Origin: JAHBVH01 sp034432375
GTDB lineage: Bacteria > Chloroflexota > Anaerolineae > Caldilineales > Caldilineaceae
Assembly (NCBI GenBank): GCA_034432375.1
Contig: DAOUCA010000170.1
Coordinates: 91,103 to 155,102 of the forward strand
Direction: 5' to 3'
Length of the DNA stretch: 64,000 nucleotides
Below the pieces are notes generated by a model. It saw only the letters and a program-made list of their open reading frames with translations. It was not told where the DNA came from and searched no databases. A program made the translations under genes and the position numbers. Below, piece after piece: positions 17,187 to 25,339 of this stretch (position 1 is the stretch's first letter; the number at the start of each line of letters is the position of its first letter).

Positions 17187-17666
17187 ATGGAACTCGTTTT
17201 GCTTTTATTCTTTGTGTTGGCCATGCTGATGTTGACCAACTGGATCGGGAACGCTGGCACACCAGAGGATAGCCGCGAGCCTTATTTGAGAGACGCCGGC
17301 GGCAATCCGCTGGCGCTGTATGTGGCGGGGCCGGTTGGTGATGTACCGCAGCATGAAAGCTTTATTCACGATGGTTCACCCCATCAAAACCCAGCAGTGA
17401 ATGACTACACAGCGATCCGTTGGTTTCTCATCTTTCCCTGGCCAGAGGATCGACAAGAGCGGTGGTATCCCATCACCAACAACGGGATTCCCGTCGACCT
17501 AGCCAGGATTGAAGAGCGGATCGCCAACGCACGTTTGCGCCGGGGTCAAGTTGTGGAGCTGGTTACCATGCCACGATGGGCCGAAAAGCAAGCCATCCGC
17601 CGCGAGCATGGCGAACAGCTTGGGCGCGGTGTGCCATCCAACAAACTACGAAAGAGGGGCCTATGA
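17187..17666 (+). CDS. Unrecognised membrane-anchored protein
   Basis: A 159-residue protein with one N-terminal hydrophobic helix (residues 2-20) that should anchor it in the membrane. A hydrophilic body follows, rich in Pro, Asn and Arg, with a helical C-terminus (LARIEERIANARLRRGQVVELV). There is no known domain. The ATG has GTGGAGGTGG upstream. Its stop overlaps the next start (ATGA at 17663), so it is the first gene of a three-gene operon: 17187, 17663, 18135. Confidence 0.65.
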   Translation: MELVLLLFFVLAMLMLTNWIGNAGTPEDSREPYLRDAGGNPLALYVAGPVGDVPQHESFIHDGSPHQNPAVNDYTAIRWFLIFPWPEDRQERWYPITNNGIPVDLARIEERIANARLRRGQVVELVTMPRWAEKQAIRREHGEQLGRGVPSNKLRKRGL

Positions 17667-18151
17667 GCAATCACACGAAGCAACTAACGGCAAACTATGT
17701 GCCGGAGGTGCGCAAGCGTGCGCCGGCTATAAGTGGCGATGTGTTGGCGTCATTCATACCGGCGGATGCCCAAACCACCTACGTTGATAATGCGATGCAG
17801 TCCCGCGACGGGGCGCAAGAGCGCACCAGCGCGATGGACCGGAGCAAGGCATTTATCGTGCGGATTAGTTGGTTGGCGGTGGTGTGGCTGATTTTGGCGG
17901 TGGGTGTGAGCTGGGCGGCCAGCATGGGCGGCGGCTTTACGCTCGTGCTATTCGCTGGGCTGACTTCAATCACCTATGGTTACCTTGACCGACAGGAACG
18001 GCAGTTCAGTCGCAATGGGTTAGAACGCCATCGAATCAACGTGGCAGCCGACCTGCGACGGGATGAGATGGACCACGCGCAAGAGCTAAGACGCATGGCA
18101 CTGCAAGCACATTTGAAAATGTTGGGGGTGAGCGATGACGACGATGATTAA
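17663..18151 (+). CDS. Unrecognised protein with two membrane helices
   Basis: 162 residues. Two adjacent hydrophobic helices at about 68-85 and 92-107 are followed by a charged, probably coiled-coil C-terminus ending in a run of Asp. The start is the ATG of the ATGA overlap with the previous gene, preceded by AAAGAGGGG; longer in-frame starts overlap that gene too far. Together with its neighbour it may form a small membrane complex. The function is unknown. Confidence 0.65.
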   Translation: MSNHTKQLTANYVPEVRKRAPAISGDVLASFIPADAQTTYVDNAMQSRDGAQERTSAMDRSKAFIVRISWLAVVWLILAVGVSWAASMGGGFTLVLFAGLTSITYGYLDRQERQFSRNGLERHRINVAADLRRDEMDHAQELRRMALQAHLKMLGVSDDDDD

Positions 18152-18575
18152 GCCGGTTACCGTGAATGGCCATTCAAACGAAAAGGATCGGCAGCTTGAC
18201 CAGCTAACGCTGAAGGTTGCCGATCTGCAAGCGGAAAACACCCAACTACGCCGGAAGTTGCCCAAGTCCACCGTTGATATGCGCCGGCTACGCCAAGCCT
18301 ATCGCGACGCCAAAGCAATGCTGGTGCATCGATTCAGTGGCTACAGTATCAGCCGGGCCAACTGTCTAGCCCTGGGTATTCCAGAACGGCGCTGGACCAC
18401 GGCGCGGGCGCTGCTACGGCTGGCCACTGTTCACGATGGCAACGACGTTGTTATCGAAGAGTTTGACCAAGCAACGACGTTGCTATCGGGCACCTTTGAA
18501 AGCATGGAGCGGGCCGGCAATGCGGAGCGGTTGAAGCTACGCGTTCCCGTCTCCCGCCTGTGGCGTAGTCGGTGA
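18135..18575 (+). CDS. Unrecognised protein with N-terminal coiled coil
   Basis: A 146-residue, basic protein. Residues 18-42 form a heptad-like coiled coil (DQLTLKVADLQAENTQL). The rest is a compact alpha/beta region with a helix-turn-helix-like stretch around RFSGYSISRANCLALGIPERRW (seen by eye, not proven). Its start lies within the end of the preceding gene (17-bp overlap), so it is translated from the same operon. A DNA-binding role is possible. Confidence 0.55.
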   Translation: MTTMIKPVTVNGHSNEKDRQLDQLTLKVADLQAENTQLRRKLPKSTVDMRRLRQAYRDAKAMLVHRFSGYSISRANCLALGIPERRWTTARALLRLATVHDGNDVVIEEFDQATTLLSGTFESMERAGNAERLKLRVPVSRLWRSR

Positions 18576-18951
18576 CGGGGCTGGTTGCGGATTGGGTGAC
18601 GGGCTGGTTTGAGCCGTCACCATACACCGGGAGTAGGGGGGTGGGTGTCTCTTTTTTTGCTAAGAGGACAGAACAAACGTGCGGTTACCACCCAACATAC
18701 AGACCGACTATATAACCATTTTGTTAGGCTGTGGAAGATGGGGATCGAAGCTAAGTGAGACTGAATATCACGAATGAAACAAACGTGCTAAAATGTATCC
18801 ATAAAAAAATGAGCGTGCCCGTATCCGCCAAGAAAAGAGCACGCTCACCACCGCGGCACCGCTACCGCTTTGCGTCTCCGATCCTACCACACGACTCCAC
18901 CCAACGCAACCGACGCGAGGCCGCTGATATTCCCTTGAAAGGATTAACAGC
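18576..18951. promoter_or_regulatory. Non-coding control region in the element
   Basis: This 376-bp gap holds a GGTGAC(G)GGGCTGGTT direct repeat (about 18572-18614), the first copy of the TTTTGTTAGGCT operator-like motif (18707-18730), and a hairpin TGAGCGTGC/GCACGCTCA (18810-18818 and 18839-18847), which could be a terminator or attenuator before the gene at 18952. I see no gene in it. Confidence 0.5.
18707..18730 (+). promoter_or_regulatory. Operator-like motif, copy 1
   Basis: The motif starts ACTATAT and ends TTTTGTTAGGCT, 24 bp in all. It matches 23069-23092 at 20 of 24 positions and the complement of 29755-29778 at 22 of 24. ACTATAT could serve as a -10 element with the rest covering the transcription start. 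It precedes the gene at 18952. Confidence 0.6.
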
Positions 18952-19434
18952 ATGGCTGATTTTAAAGATGCTAAGCGTTCTCAGGAGCTTTCCGATCTAG
19001 CGCGACAAGCTATTGAGTTGACAAGACCGTACCTTGAAAATCCTGACCCTTGGGTTCTCTTATCAGACAGTATACAGAGACGCCAATCTCAAGAGATGCA
19101 GATTGCCTACGAAAGAGAGCAAAAGTTAAACCGTTTGTTAGAAATGGCCGAAGTTCTCGAAGCTCACGCTAAGCAAAATCTCGCACCAGAAGAGCGGTCG
19201 CAATCGAAAAAGCAAAGCGAACCGACACTTGAGTACCAAATTAAAACTACCGCGGCACACTACGGTATTAAGCAAGAGGGACAACTACAGAATCGTGCTG
19301 CGGATCTGATGGGCTGTTCGGCTAAACATTACCGTACTTACCGCAATAATCAGTGGTTACTGTCCGATGAGAAATTTAAGTCCGCGACGGGCAAAACACT
19401 TAAGGCATATTGGTCAGAGAGGGTGCCAAAATAG
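18952..19434 (+). CDS. Unrecognised soluble protein
   Basis: A 160-residue, highly charged, mainly helical protein. The middle part (about 50-90) is coiled-coil-like. The C-terminal part, GIKQEGQLQNRAADLMGCSAKHYRTYRNN, could be a helix-turn-helix reading a DNA site, but that is by eye only. Its base composition is more A/T-rich than its neighbours, which suggests a different recent source. The ATG follows TTGAAAGGATT. It is downstream of the first operator-like motif and a hairpin, so it may be a regulated early gene. Confidence 0.6.
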   Translation: MADFKDAKRSQELSDLARQAIELTRPYLENPDPWVLLSDSIQRRQSQEMQIAYEREQKLNRLLEMAEVLEAHAKQNLAPEERSQSKKQSEPTLEYQIKTTAAHYGIKQEGQLQNRAADLMGCSAKHYRTYRNNQWLLSDEKFKSATGKTLKAYWSERVPK

Positions 19435-19535
19435 AAGGGAAACAAAGCGGAACTAAAACGGAAATCGGAAGCATTTCCGACGTTTCCGCTCCACTCCTGA
19501 TACCATAGTGGCAGGCACAAAACAGGAGGCTCATC

Positions 19536-19736
19536 ATGTTACCAGAAACACGAATATCAGTTCCATTGTCGAATGATGAATACGTTGCATTATCTAGGTT
19601 AGCAGTGCAGGAGATGCGAGCCCCACGGGAGCAGGCACGTTTTATTTTGCGATCTGTTCTGATGGGTGCACATTTACCCATCGACACATCAACGCAATCG
19701 ACAGATGAGATCCAGAGCGCGCCCATTTCCCAATGA
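19536..19736 (+). CDS. Small protein, possible ribbon-helix-helix fold
   Basis: 66 residues. A beta-strand-like start (TRISVPLSNDEYVALSRLA) followed by two helices (REQARFILRSVLMG) is the pattern of CopG/Arc-type DNA-binding proteins. The ATG has a strong AGGAGG 6 nt upstream. It may act as a repressor on one of the repeats in this element. The fold call rests on pattern only. Confidence 0.55.
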   Translation: MLPETRISVPLSNDEYVALSRLAVQEMRAPREQARFILRSVLMGAHLPIDTSTQSTDEIQSAPISQ

Positions 19737-19808
19737 AAAGCAAAATCGCCAGCGGCAAACTGGCGACATGCGGGCGGGACATCTAATTTATCAAGGACAG
19801 TTTTGATT

Positions 19809-20234
19809 ATGCCACGTACCTACGGCGCGGTCAAGCCACTGCGCACCCACAAAAAATACTACGTCCCCAACACCCGCCCGCAACGTTGTGCAGGCTGGGG
19901 CTATTTCAATCAATGCCTGTTCAGATCGATTCGCACATCGGGCGGCCGGCGCTATGGTGAGGATGAAATAGCAGTTCTGGAGTATATCCTTGACCAGCTC
20001 GAAGCCGACGGTCTAACCAAGATCGAAGTCGTCATCAACTACAGCCGATTACAAAAAAGCGTGTGCTATTCGACCACGGTTGAAACCTTGCGCAAGCATG
20101 GCCAACGTGTGCCCGGTCAAAGTGGTTGGGAATTTTCCATGGCGCGCACCATGTGGTGCATTGATGGCCAGGCACCCACAAACGAAACAGAAGCAACGCC
20201 GGCAACCGATGCCGAGCAGATGAGTTTATTTTGA
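19809..20234 (+). CDS. Unrecognised protein upstream of the helicase
   Basis: A 141-residue, basic protein with aromatic-rich segments (KKYYVPNTRPQRCAGWGYFNQ, and a central LEYILDQLEADGLTKIEVV helix). Its acidic tail ends in MSLF, the kind of short C-terminal peptide (QxSLF-like) that many replication proteins use to bind the sliding clamp. This is an observation, not proof. I use the ATG at 19809; a TTG six bases earlier is possible. Its stop lies 12 bp before the helicase start, so the two are probably co-expressed. A replication role fits the neighbourhood. Confidence 0.55.
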   Translation: MPRTYGAVKPLRTHKKYYVPNTRPQRCAGWGYFNQCLFRSIRTSGGRRYGEDEIAVLEYILDQLEADGLTKIEVVINYSRLQKSVCYSTTVETLRKHGQRVPGQSGWEFSMARTMWCIDGQAPTNETEATPATDAEQMSLF

Positions 20235-20245
20235 GAGGGGAGAGC

Positions 20246-21445
20246 ATGGGCGATTCAGCTACGATTGCACGCGTGACCATCGGTGCGATCCTTGACGGAC
20301 AATCCCCCAACGGCGTGGATCCCACTGACTTGGGACCATACGCCGATGTGTACAAAGAGATGGTACGCGCCCATCAAGGCGGTGGGACAGCAGCAGCGCG
20401 GCGGGCCTACGATGCGTATGCGCAACAGGATTCAACCTTTGCCAAGCTAATCGCCGGCGATCCGCAACCTGCAAAGCTGGTGTGGTCAGTTGCGGATCTG
20501 TTGACTACAGAATTTCCCGAGCCGAAATGGGCGATCCCTGGCTTACTCCCAGCGGGGCTGGTAGTGCTGGCCGGGCGTCCCAAGCTGGGCAAATCATGGC
20601 TATCGCTACAAATGGCCGTTGCCGTGGGGACCGGTGGCGTAGTGCTCAACCGCAAAGTTAATCAAGGCAAGGTCTTATATCTTGCCCTGGAAGATAACCC
20701 ACGACGGTTACAGGATCGATTGAGCAAGCAACAGTCTATCAAATCGGCCGCGGTTGACTTTCATTTTGAATGGCCGGCATTGGTCGAAAAGCGCGGCGAC
20801 GCTCGCGGGACATCGGCAATCATGGCCGCCATCAATGCCAACAATTACAACCTGGTTATCATTGACACCATATCCAGAGCCCTGGGCCATGCCGACCAGC
20901 TTGACCAGGCTGACATGAATGTTGCGTTTGGGGCCTTGCAGCGTATGGCGATGGAGCGTGACATCTGTCTATTGTTGGTCGACCATCACCGCAAGAGCGC
21001 CGGCGGCGTGGGTGATGTGATTGACGATGTGATGGGCGCAACATCCAAGGTCGGTGTGGCCGATGCTGCCATCGGCATCTATCGCGAGCGTGGCCAGACA
21101 AACGCTACTCTCAAAGTAAGTGGGCGCGATGTTGACGACCAGGAGCTGGCTATCCAGTTTGACCGGGATCTCTTTTGTTGGCAACTGTTGGGCAATGCAG
21201 CCGGGGTCAGAACTGAGTCTGTACAATCCGACATCATTGACGCCATCACCGAATTGGGGGGCGCTGCCACGGTTGCCAGGGTTGCGCAATGGCTTGGCAA
21301 AGACCGATCCAACGTCCACAAAGAGATCGCAGAGTTGGTCAACAAGGGTGTACTAAAGCGCGGAGATCGCAAGGGTCGCGAAATCAAGTATGCCATCCCA
21401 AAGATCGAATCTGATGATGATGAGGTTCAACATTGGGATCGCTGA
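20246..21445 (+). CDS. RepA-like AAA/RecA-fold replicative helicase
   Basis: A 399-residue protein with a RecA-type ATPase core of the AAA_25/RepA kind used by plasmids and satellites. Walker A is GRPKLGKSW (110-118), an acidic pair ALED lies at 147-150, Walker B LVIIDT at 203-208, and LLLVDHHRKS near 243-251 supplies the arginine or sensor region. The C-terminal 75 residues form a winged helix (ITELGGAATVARVAQWLGKDRSNVHKE), probably DNA-binding. It would unwind DNA for element replication with the primase downstream. The ATG at 20246 follows GAGGGGAGA; a TTG at 20231 is weaker. Iteron-like repeats begin 8 bp after its stop. Confidence 0.85.
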   Translation: MGDSATIARVTIGAILDGQSPNGVDPTDLGPYADVYKEMVRAHQGGGTAAARRAYDAYAQQDSTFAKLIAGDPQPAKLVWSVADLLTTEFPEPKWAIPGLLPAGLVVLAGRPKLGKSWLSLQMAVAVGTGGVVLNRKVNQGKVLYLALEDNPRRLQDRLSKQQSIKSAAVDFHFEWPALVEKRGDARGTSAIMAAINANNYNLVIIDTISRALGHADQLDQADMNVAFGALQRMAMERDICLLLVDHHRKSAGGVGDVIDDVMGATSKVGVADAAIGIYRERGQTNATLKVSGRDVDDQELAIQFDRDLFCWQLLGNAAGVRTESVQSDIIDAITELGGAATVARVAQWLGKDRSNVHKEIAELVNKGVLKRGDRKGREIKYAIPKIESDDDEVQHWDR

Positions 21446-21453
21446 CACTGATT

Positions 21454-21615
21454 CACCACAATCACCACAATCACAAATCTAACGCTGATTGTGGTGCTGA
21501 TTGTGGTGTTAATCGTGGTGAACACCACAATCAACACCACAATTATTTCCCCCTATTTACACCCTGTTTCCAGTGTACGACCATAGTCAACTCGGTGATT
21601 GTGGTGATTGTGGTG
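21454..21615. repeat. Iteron-like 9-bp repeat cluster, candidate replication origin
   Basis: Nine copies of CACCACAAT or its complement ATTGTGGTG fill the gap between helicase and primase genes. They run forward at 21454 and 21463, reverse at 21488, 21500 and 21512 (one mismatch), forward at 21523 and 21535, and reverse at 21598 and 21607. A/T- and pyrimidine-rich DNA (21541-21570) lies in the middle. Clustered short repeats beside replication genes are typical of iteron origins. Slippage of a simple repeat is the alternative. Confidence 0.65.
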
Positions 21616-21637
21616 AACGTTGTGAAGGGGTAAGGCT

Positions 21638-22834
21638 ATGGAGCTGCTAAATTTAGTCCAAATCGAGACAAATATCACCTTGCATAAGGCCGGCAAATTG
21701 TACCGTGGGGCCTGTCCCTGGTGTGGTGATGGCGGCAAGGGCAGCAAGTCAGACAGGTTCGCTGTCTATCCTGAGAAGGGCCGTTACAAGTGTTGGCAGT
21801 GCGACAAAGCAGGTGATGCTGTTCAGTTCATCCGAGACTATAAGACAATGAGTTATACAGAAGCATGTGAGTATCTAAAAATAGTCCCTAACTCTATTAA
21901 CCATAATCACCACAATAACAACATTCACCACAATCACCACAATCACCACAATCACGATGAGGTGCTCTTACCACCATCGTCTGCATGGTTGGAAGAAGCG
22001 CGGCCGCTGCTCAATTACTGCCAGGCGCAACTATGGACCGATGTTGGCAACCGTGCGCTTACCTGGCTGCGCGGGCGGGGGCTGACCGACGCCACGATCC
22101 GCGCCGCGGGCCTTGGCTACAATGAGCGTGACCACTACGTAGATCGGGCAGCCTGGGGACTGGTTCCGGAAACGTTACCGAACGGTAAACCCAAGGGGCT
22201 TTGGTTGCCGCGGGGCGTGGTGATTCCCTGGCTGATTGATGGGGAGCTGTGGGGCATCCGGATCCGTAGACCGACAGGCGATCCCAAATACTATTGGATA
22301 CCGGGCGGCCAGGCGGCTGGGCTCTACAATGCCGATGCACTAACACCCGGTCAACCCGCCGTCATTTTGGAAAGTGAGTTAGACGCCCTCACCATTTGCC
22401 AGGAGTCTTGTACTGGCGTGGCCACAGGCAGCACGAACGGGGCCAGGCGCGTCAAGTGGATCGCACGTATGGCTGCGGCATCCATTGTGCTGGTGACCTA
22501 CGACAATGACAACGCCGGCAACCAGGCGGCGGCCTACTGGCTTGATGTGCTGCCCAACGCCAAACGCTGGCGGCCATACTGGAATGATGCAAATCAGATG
22601 CAACAGGACGGGGCCAACGTCGGGGCCTGGATTGCCACGGGCTTGGGAGTTGAACAGCAACCAGATCCCGATCTCGATTTAACAAACTATGTTGGGGCAA
22701 CCGTCGACGCTGATACTTGGGTCGAGCTGCAAGCGGAGTGTAGCCGGCGCTATGGCAGCACATGGGTGCTACATGCCGACCAGGTTGACGACGGTTGGCA
22801 CGTCCGGAGCTTGGCGGCGGTGCTGCATGGCTAA
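21638..22834 (+). CDS. CHC2 zinc-finger/Toprim DNA primase
   Basis: A 398-residue primase-like protein. The N-terminal zinc ribbon has C26, C29 (CPWC), C52 and C55 (CWQC). A His/Asn-rich linker of repeated His-His-Asn follows (about residues 88-107), encoded by further copies of the origin-like 9-bp repeat. A core with GLGYNERD and a Toprim domain complete it: ILESELDALT near 243 carries the catalytic Glu, and YDNDNAGNQAA near 289 is the DxDxxG-type metal site. It would lay RNA primers for element replication. The ATG follows GAAGGGGTAAGG. The end overlaps the next start by 8 bp. Phage and plasmid primases of this kind are common; the HHN linker is unusual. Confidence 0.88.
   Translation: MELLNLVQIETNITLHKAGKLYRGACPWCGDGGKGSKSDRFAVYPEKGRYKCWQCDKAGDAVQFIRDYKTMSYTEACEYLKIVPNSINHNHHNNNIHHNHHNHHNHDEVLLPPSSAWLEEARPLLNYCQAQLWTDVGNRALTWLRGRGLTDATIRAAGLGYNERDHYVDRAAWGLVPETLPNGKPKGLWLPRGVVIPWLIDGELWGIRIRRPTGDPKYYWIPGGQAAGLYNADALTPGQPAVILESELDALTICQESCTGVATGSTNGARRVKWIARMAAASIVLVTYDNDNAGNQAAAYWLDVLPNAKRWRPYWNDANQMQQDGANVGAWIATGLGVEQQPDPDLDLTNYVGATVDADTWVELQAECSRRYGSTWVLHADQVDDGWHVRSLAAVLHG
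21908..21952 (+). repeat. In-frame 9-bp repeats inside the primase gene
   Basis: Four perfect CACCACAAT units (21908, 21926, 21935, 21944) and one degenerate unit (21917) continue the repeat family of the intergenic cluster. Because the unit is a multiple of three, it is translated as His-His-Asn. The stretch links the zinc finger to the catalytic part. Confidence 0.75.
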
Positions 22835-23060
22835 GTCAATCGTGACCGGCAACCGACGCACGGCATGTTGGGGCGATCCGCCGATCTTTCGCCATGACAA
22901 TGACGCGCTGCATTGGGCGGTGGGTCAAGGGGCATATCCAACCATCGAAGCCGCGGGCCGGGCCTTTGCGGAGCTGCGCGCCAAGTACGCTAACGGCGTG
23001 TGGGCGTGGTGGCTGGGCATCGTCGGGCGGCGCTTGGAAAGGCTCAACAACCGGCGCTGA
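22827..23060 (+). CDS. Small unrecognised protein
   Basis: 77 residues, Trp-rich (WGDPP, HWAVGQG, GVWAWWLGIVGRRL), with an alpha/beta feel. The ATG lies inside the end of the primase gene (8-bp overlap), so it is translated from the same message. No family is recognised. An accessory role in replication is possible from position alone. Confidence 0.5.
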   Translation: MAKSIVTGNRRTACWGDPPIFRHDNDALHWAVGQGAYPTIEAAGRAFAELRAKYANGVWAWWLGIVGRRLERLNNRR

Positions 23061-23068
23061 AGGGTCTT

Positions 23069-23092
23069 ACTATATGCCGGTTTTGTTAGGCT
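23069..23092 (+). promoter_or_regulatory. Operator-like motif, copy 2
   Basis: A second copy of the 24-bp motif, again beginning ACTATAT and ending TTTTGTTAGGCT. It lies in the gap before the operon starting at 23159, about 65 bp upstream of that start. Confidence 0.6.
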
Positions 23093-23158
23093 AATACGTT
23101 AGCAATCTCTGGCCAGAGTCGCTATATATCGCAGTGTACATTTTCGTAAGGGGTAAGT

Positions 23159-23629
23159 ATGAAGTCTATTGAACAACTGTTGGAAGAGTCGGATCGGCTG
23201 TTGGGTGAGCTGGTCGCGGCTGATGTGGAGCTGGCCGGGGCGCTGTATGACGATAGCGACGCCCGCCGGCAATTGAAAGATGCTGACCAGGAATTGAGCT
23301 TGGGAGAAGCAGAGGTTATCACCGTCGCGGTGATTCAATCCAAAGCGAAGGAAGGGCCCTTGGCGGGCATTGCCACAACCAGCGACGCGTATAAGGCCGC
23401 GGTCACAAAGTTGTTGGCAAGTGCCCATCAAGGCGATCTGAAACGTTCCTATGTGCGCTTGAAGGAACGGCAGATCCAAGCAGATGACCGCAAGGTTGTG
23501 CTCGAACAAGCCACCGCACGATTCTCTGCAATCCGTCATGCCAGCAACCTACTGGCCAGCATGTTACAGGCAACCGTTAGCATATCACAAGGGGGCACCC
23601 ATGACAACAGCGTTAGCAACTCTCAGTAA
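23159..23629 (+). CDS. Unrecognised helical protein
   Basis: A 156-residue, acidic, predominantly helical protein with long coiled-coil-like segments (EQLLEESDRLLGELVAAD at the start; LKRSYVRLKERQIQADDRK late). No motif is known. AAGGGGTAAGT precedes the ATG. The next gene starts inside its last 29 bp. Its length and helical build resemble small phage recombination or structural accessory proteins, but there is no specific evidence. Confidence 0.6.
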   Translation: MKSIEQLLEESDRLLGELVAADVELAGALYDDSDARRQLKDADQELSLGEAEVITVAVIQSKAKEGPLAGIATTSDAYKAAVTKLLASAHQGDLKRSYVRLKERQIQADDRKVVLEQATARFSAIRHASNLLASMLQATVSISQGGTHDNSVSNSQ

Positions 23630-24395
23630 GCAAGAAATTGCTTTGACCGATACCCAATCGGCAGTGATGGCAGAAATGAACCGCGAGGAAGAGCGACGCG
23701 CTTTTCAATTCTTGCCGCCACGTATCAAGCTGCCAACCGGCGGGCTCGATGTGTTCGTGGCCGCCGATGGCGAAACGCTCAAGCCAGGCTTTGAGGCGAT
23801 TGTGGCAGTATCGCAGATGGCGCGGGCCTACTGGCCAACGAAGAGTGCAAGCAGTGTGCCACCCTTCTGTTCGTCGCCCGATGGCGCGGTCGGCTGGTTG
23901 AATCTCACTGCGGAGAAAGAGCAAGTCAAGGCGGCGCTGGGTGCTCCCATCCGTCACCCTGGGTTGATGAATCTGGAAGCGGGGCACGCTGGGCCGTTTG
24001 ATTGTGACCGCTGCCCATTGTCCGGTTGGGGGTCGGCGCTCGATGGCGGCCGCGGCCAGGCGTGCAAGACATTGCGCCGGCTGTTGCTGTTGGTCGATGG
24101 GTGGACCACGCCGGCGGTGATGACCTTGCCGCCAACATCTTGCAAGGTATGGGATCTCTATGCGTCCAGTCGGGCGCGCACACCCGGTCAAGCCTACTTC
24201 ACAGTTCGCACACGCTTTGACCTGGAGCGTAAGACCAACGCCGGAGGCACGGCCTACAGCGTGGTCAAGCTGACATCCATGTCACCCTTGACCGATGAAG
24301 AGACGGCCGCGGTGTTATCCATCCGGGCACAATATGCCGAGCTGGTGCGTAGCTTGGATATCGAAGCATCGGAGTTTGCCGACTTTGAAGCGTAG
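23601..24395 (+). CDS. Phage-type protein with Cys cluster, possibly single-strand DNA-binding
   Basis: 264 residues. A beta-rich body opens with LPPRIKLPTGGLDVFV. A Cys cluster, C135, C138 and C154 (CDRC...GRGQAC), may bind zinc together with an earlier Cys (PPFCSSPDG). A strand-rich C-terminal half follows (YFTVRTRFDLERKTNAGGTAYSVVKL). Proteins of this layout are found next to recombination and replication genes of phages and are usually annotated hypothetical. An SSB-like role would fit the shape and the neighbours but is inference. I start at the ATG at 23601, after AAGGGGG, rather than at the longer frame from 23484. Confidence 0.6.
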   Translation: MTTALATLSKQEIALTDTQSAVMAEMNREEERRAFQFLPPRIKLPTGGLDVFVAADGETLKPGFEAIVAVSQMARAYWPTKSASSVPPFCSSPDGAVGWLNLTAEKEQVKAALGAPIRHPGLMNLEAGHAGPFDCDRCPLSGWGSALDGGRGQACKTLRRLLLLVDGWTTPAVMTLPPTSCKVWDLYASSRARTPGQAYFTVRTRFDLERKTNAGGTAYSVVKLTSMSPLTDEETAAVLSIRAQYAELVRSLDIEASEFADFEA

Positions 24396-24417
24396 GACAT
24401 AGCAGAAAAGGCGAACC

Positions 24418-24675
24418 ATGATAACAATGAAACGCGGGACGCAAGTCTTGTATGTCCCAACCCATACAGCGGGCGATCTATTACATCCGGACGTTCAAGC
24501 CGGCTTTGTGACATCGGTCAGAGGTGACACTGTGTTTTGTCGCTACTGGCGCAAGGATCTGTCAGATCTGCGCACAAAGGCCAACAGCGAAGGAACACCC
24601 AAGGATCTGCTTGTCATCCAAAATAGTGTGCCACAGTGGCAGGTTGACGCGGCGTTAGCTTCAATTGAAGCGTAG
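24418..24675 (+). CDS. Small unrecognised protein, SH3-like fold possible
   Basis: 85 residues with a short beta-barrel pattern: GTQVLYVPTHTAGD, DVQAGFVTSVRGDTVFCRYW, and DLLVIQNSVPQ at the end. Many small element proteins with this pattern are KOW/SH3-like. It is the last gene before a perfect hairpin (24684-24727), so it closes the operon that begins at 23159. Confidence 0.55.
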   Translation: MITMKRGTQVLYVPTHTAGDLLHPDVQAGFVTSVRGDTVFCRYWRKDLSDLRTKANSEGTPKDLLVIQNSVPQWQVDAALASIEA

Positions 24676-24683
24676 CAAATGAG

Positions 24684-24727
24684 CGGAGATAGCCAAACAA
24701 AAGCATTCTATAGTTTGGCTATCTCCG
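24684..24727 (+). terminator. Perfect 15-bp hairpin after 24675, terminator-like
   Basis: CGGAGATAGCCAAAC (24684-24698) and its exact complement (24713-24727) flank a 14-nt loop. There is no T-tract after it, so it may stabilise the message end or need a factor, rather than being a classical Rho-independent terminator. Confidence 0.55.
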
Positions 24728-24745
24728 AATAAGAACGGGGGCAAG

Positions 24746-25339
24746 ATGGACAGTCACCAATACATTAATCAAGACAGTGGGATTGTTGAGTATTATACGC
24801 CGGCAGACATTATCGAGCTGGCGCGGCGAACGATGGGCACCATCGATCTAGATCCGGCAAGTTCCCCAATCGCCAATCAGCGGGTCAAGGCGGCGCGCTA
24901 CTTCACGATAGCCGACGATGGGTTAAGCCAAGCATGGCATGGCAATGTGTGGATGAATCACCCCTATGGTGATGCGGAGAAAGCCTGTAAAGTGAACTGT
25001 ACCAAGAAGCGTTGCAAGAAGCGCGGCCACTGCATAGCGGCTGATAATCCTGGTAACGCAGGATGGATCGACAAGTTGGTCGGGGAGCACCGATCCGGAC
25101 GGGCAACACAAGCTTGTTGCATTGTGCACGCTTCGACATCGGAAGCATGGTTCCAACCGCTTTACGACTTCCCGATCTGCTTCTCCGACCATCGGATACG
25201 CTTCTTACGTCCGGATGGCACACCCGCCGACTCTCCAACCAAAGGATCGGCCATTGTGTACTTGGGGCCCAACGTGGATCGCTTTGTCGCAGAAATTTGG
25301 CCCTTGGGGCGGGTCATGTTGCCGGCGGTGACGCGATGA
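24746..25339 (+). CDS. Phage-type DNA N6-adenine methyltransferase (Dam family)
   Basis: A 197-residue protein of the phage Dam-type family (short, beta-class-like order). It begins YYTPADIIELARRTMGTIDLDPASSP, the usual opening, and has the catalytic tetrad as NHPY (WMNHPYGD) in place of NPPY. A Cys-rich insert (CKVNCTKKRCKKRGHC) follows and may bind zinc; such inserts occur in other phage members. It uses S-adenosylmethionine to methylate adenine, probably to protect or mark element DNA. The His in the tetrad is a point of doubt about activity. It overlaps the nuclease-like gene by ATGA, which suggests a methylase-nuclease partnership or simple packing. Confidence 0.82.
   Translation: MDSHQYINQDSGIVEYYTPADIIELARRTMGTIDLDPASSPIANQRVKAARYFTIADDGLSQAWHGNVWMNHPYGDAEKACKVNCTKKRCKKRGHCIAADNPGNAGWIDKLVGEHRSGRATQACCIVHASTSEAWFQPLYDFPICFSDHRIRFLRPDGTPADSPTKGSAIVYLGPNVDRFVAEIWPLGRVMLPAVTR

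Noticed and set aside
21454..21615. CRISPR-like repeats
   Set aside because: Units are 9 bp, in both orientations, partly tandem, without regular spacers; an iteron cluster fits better.
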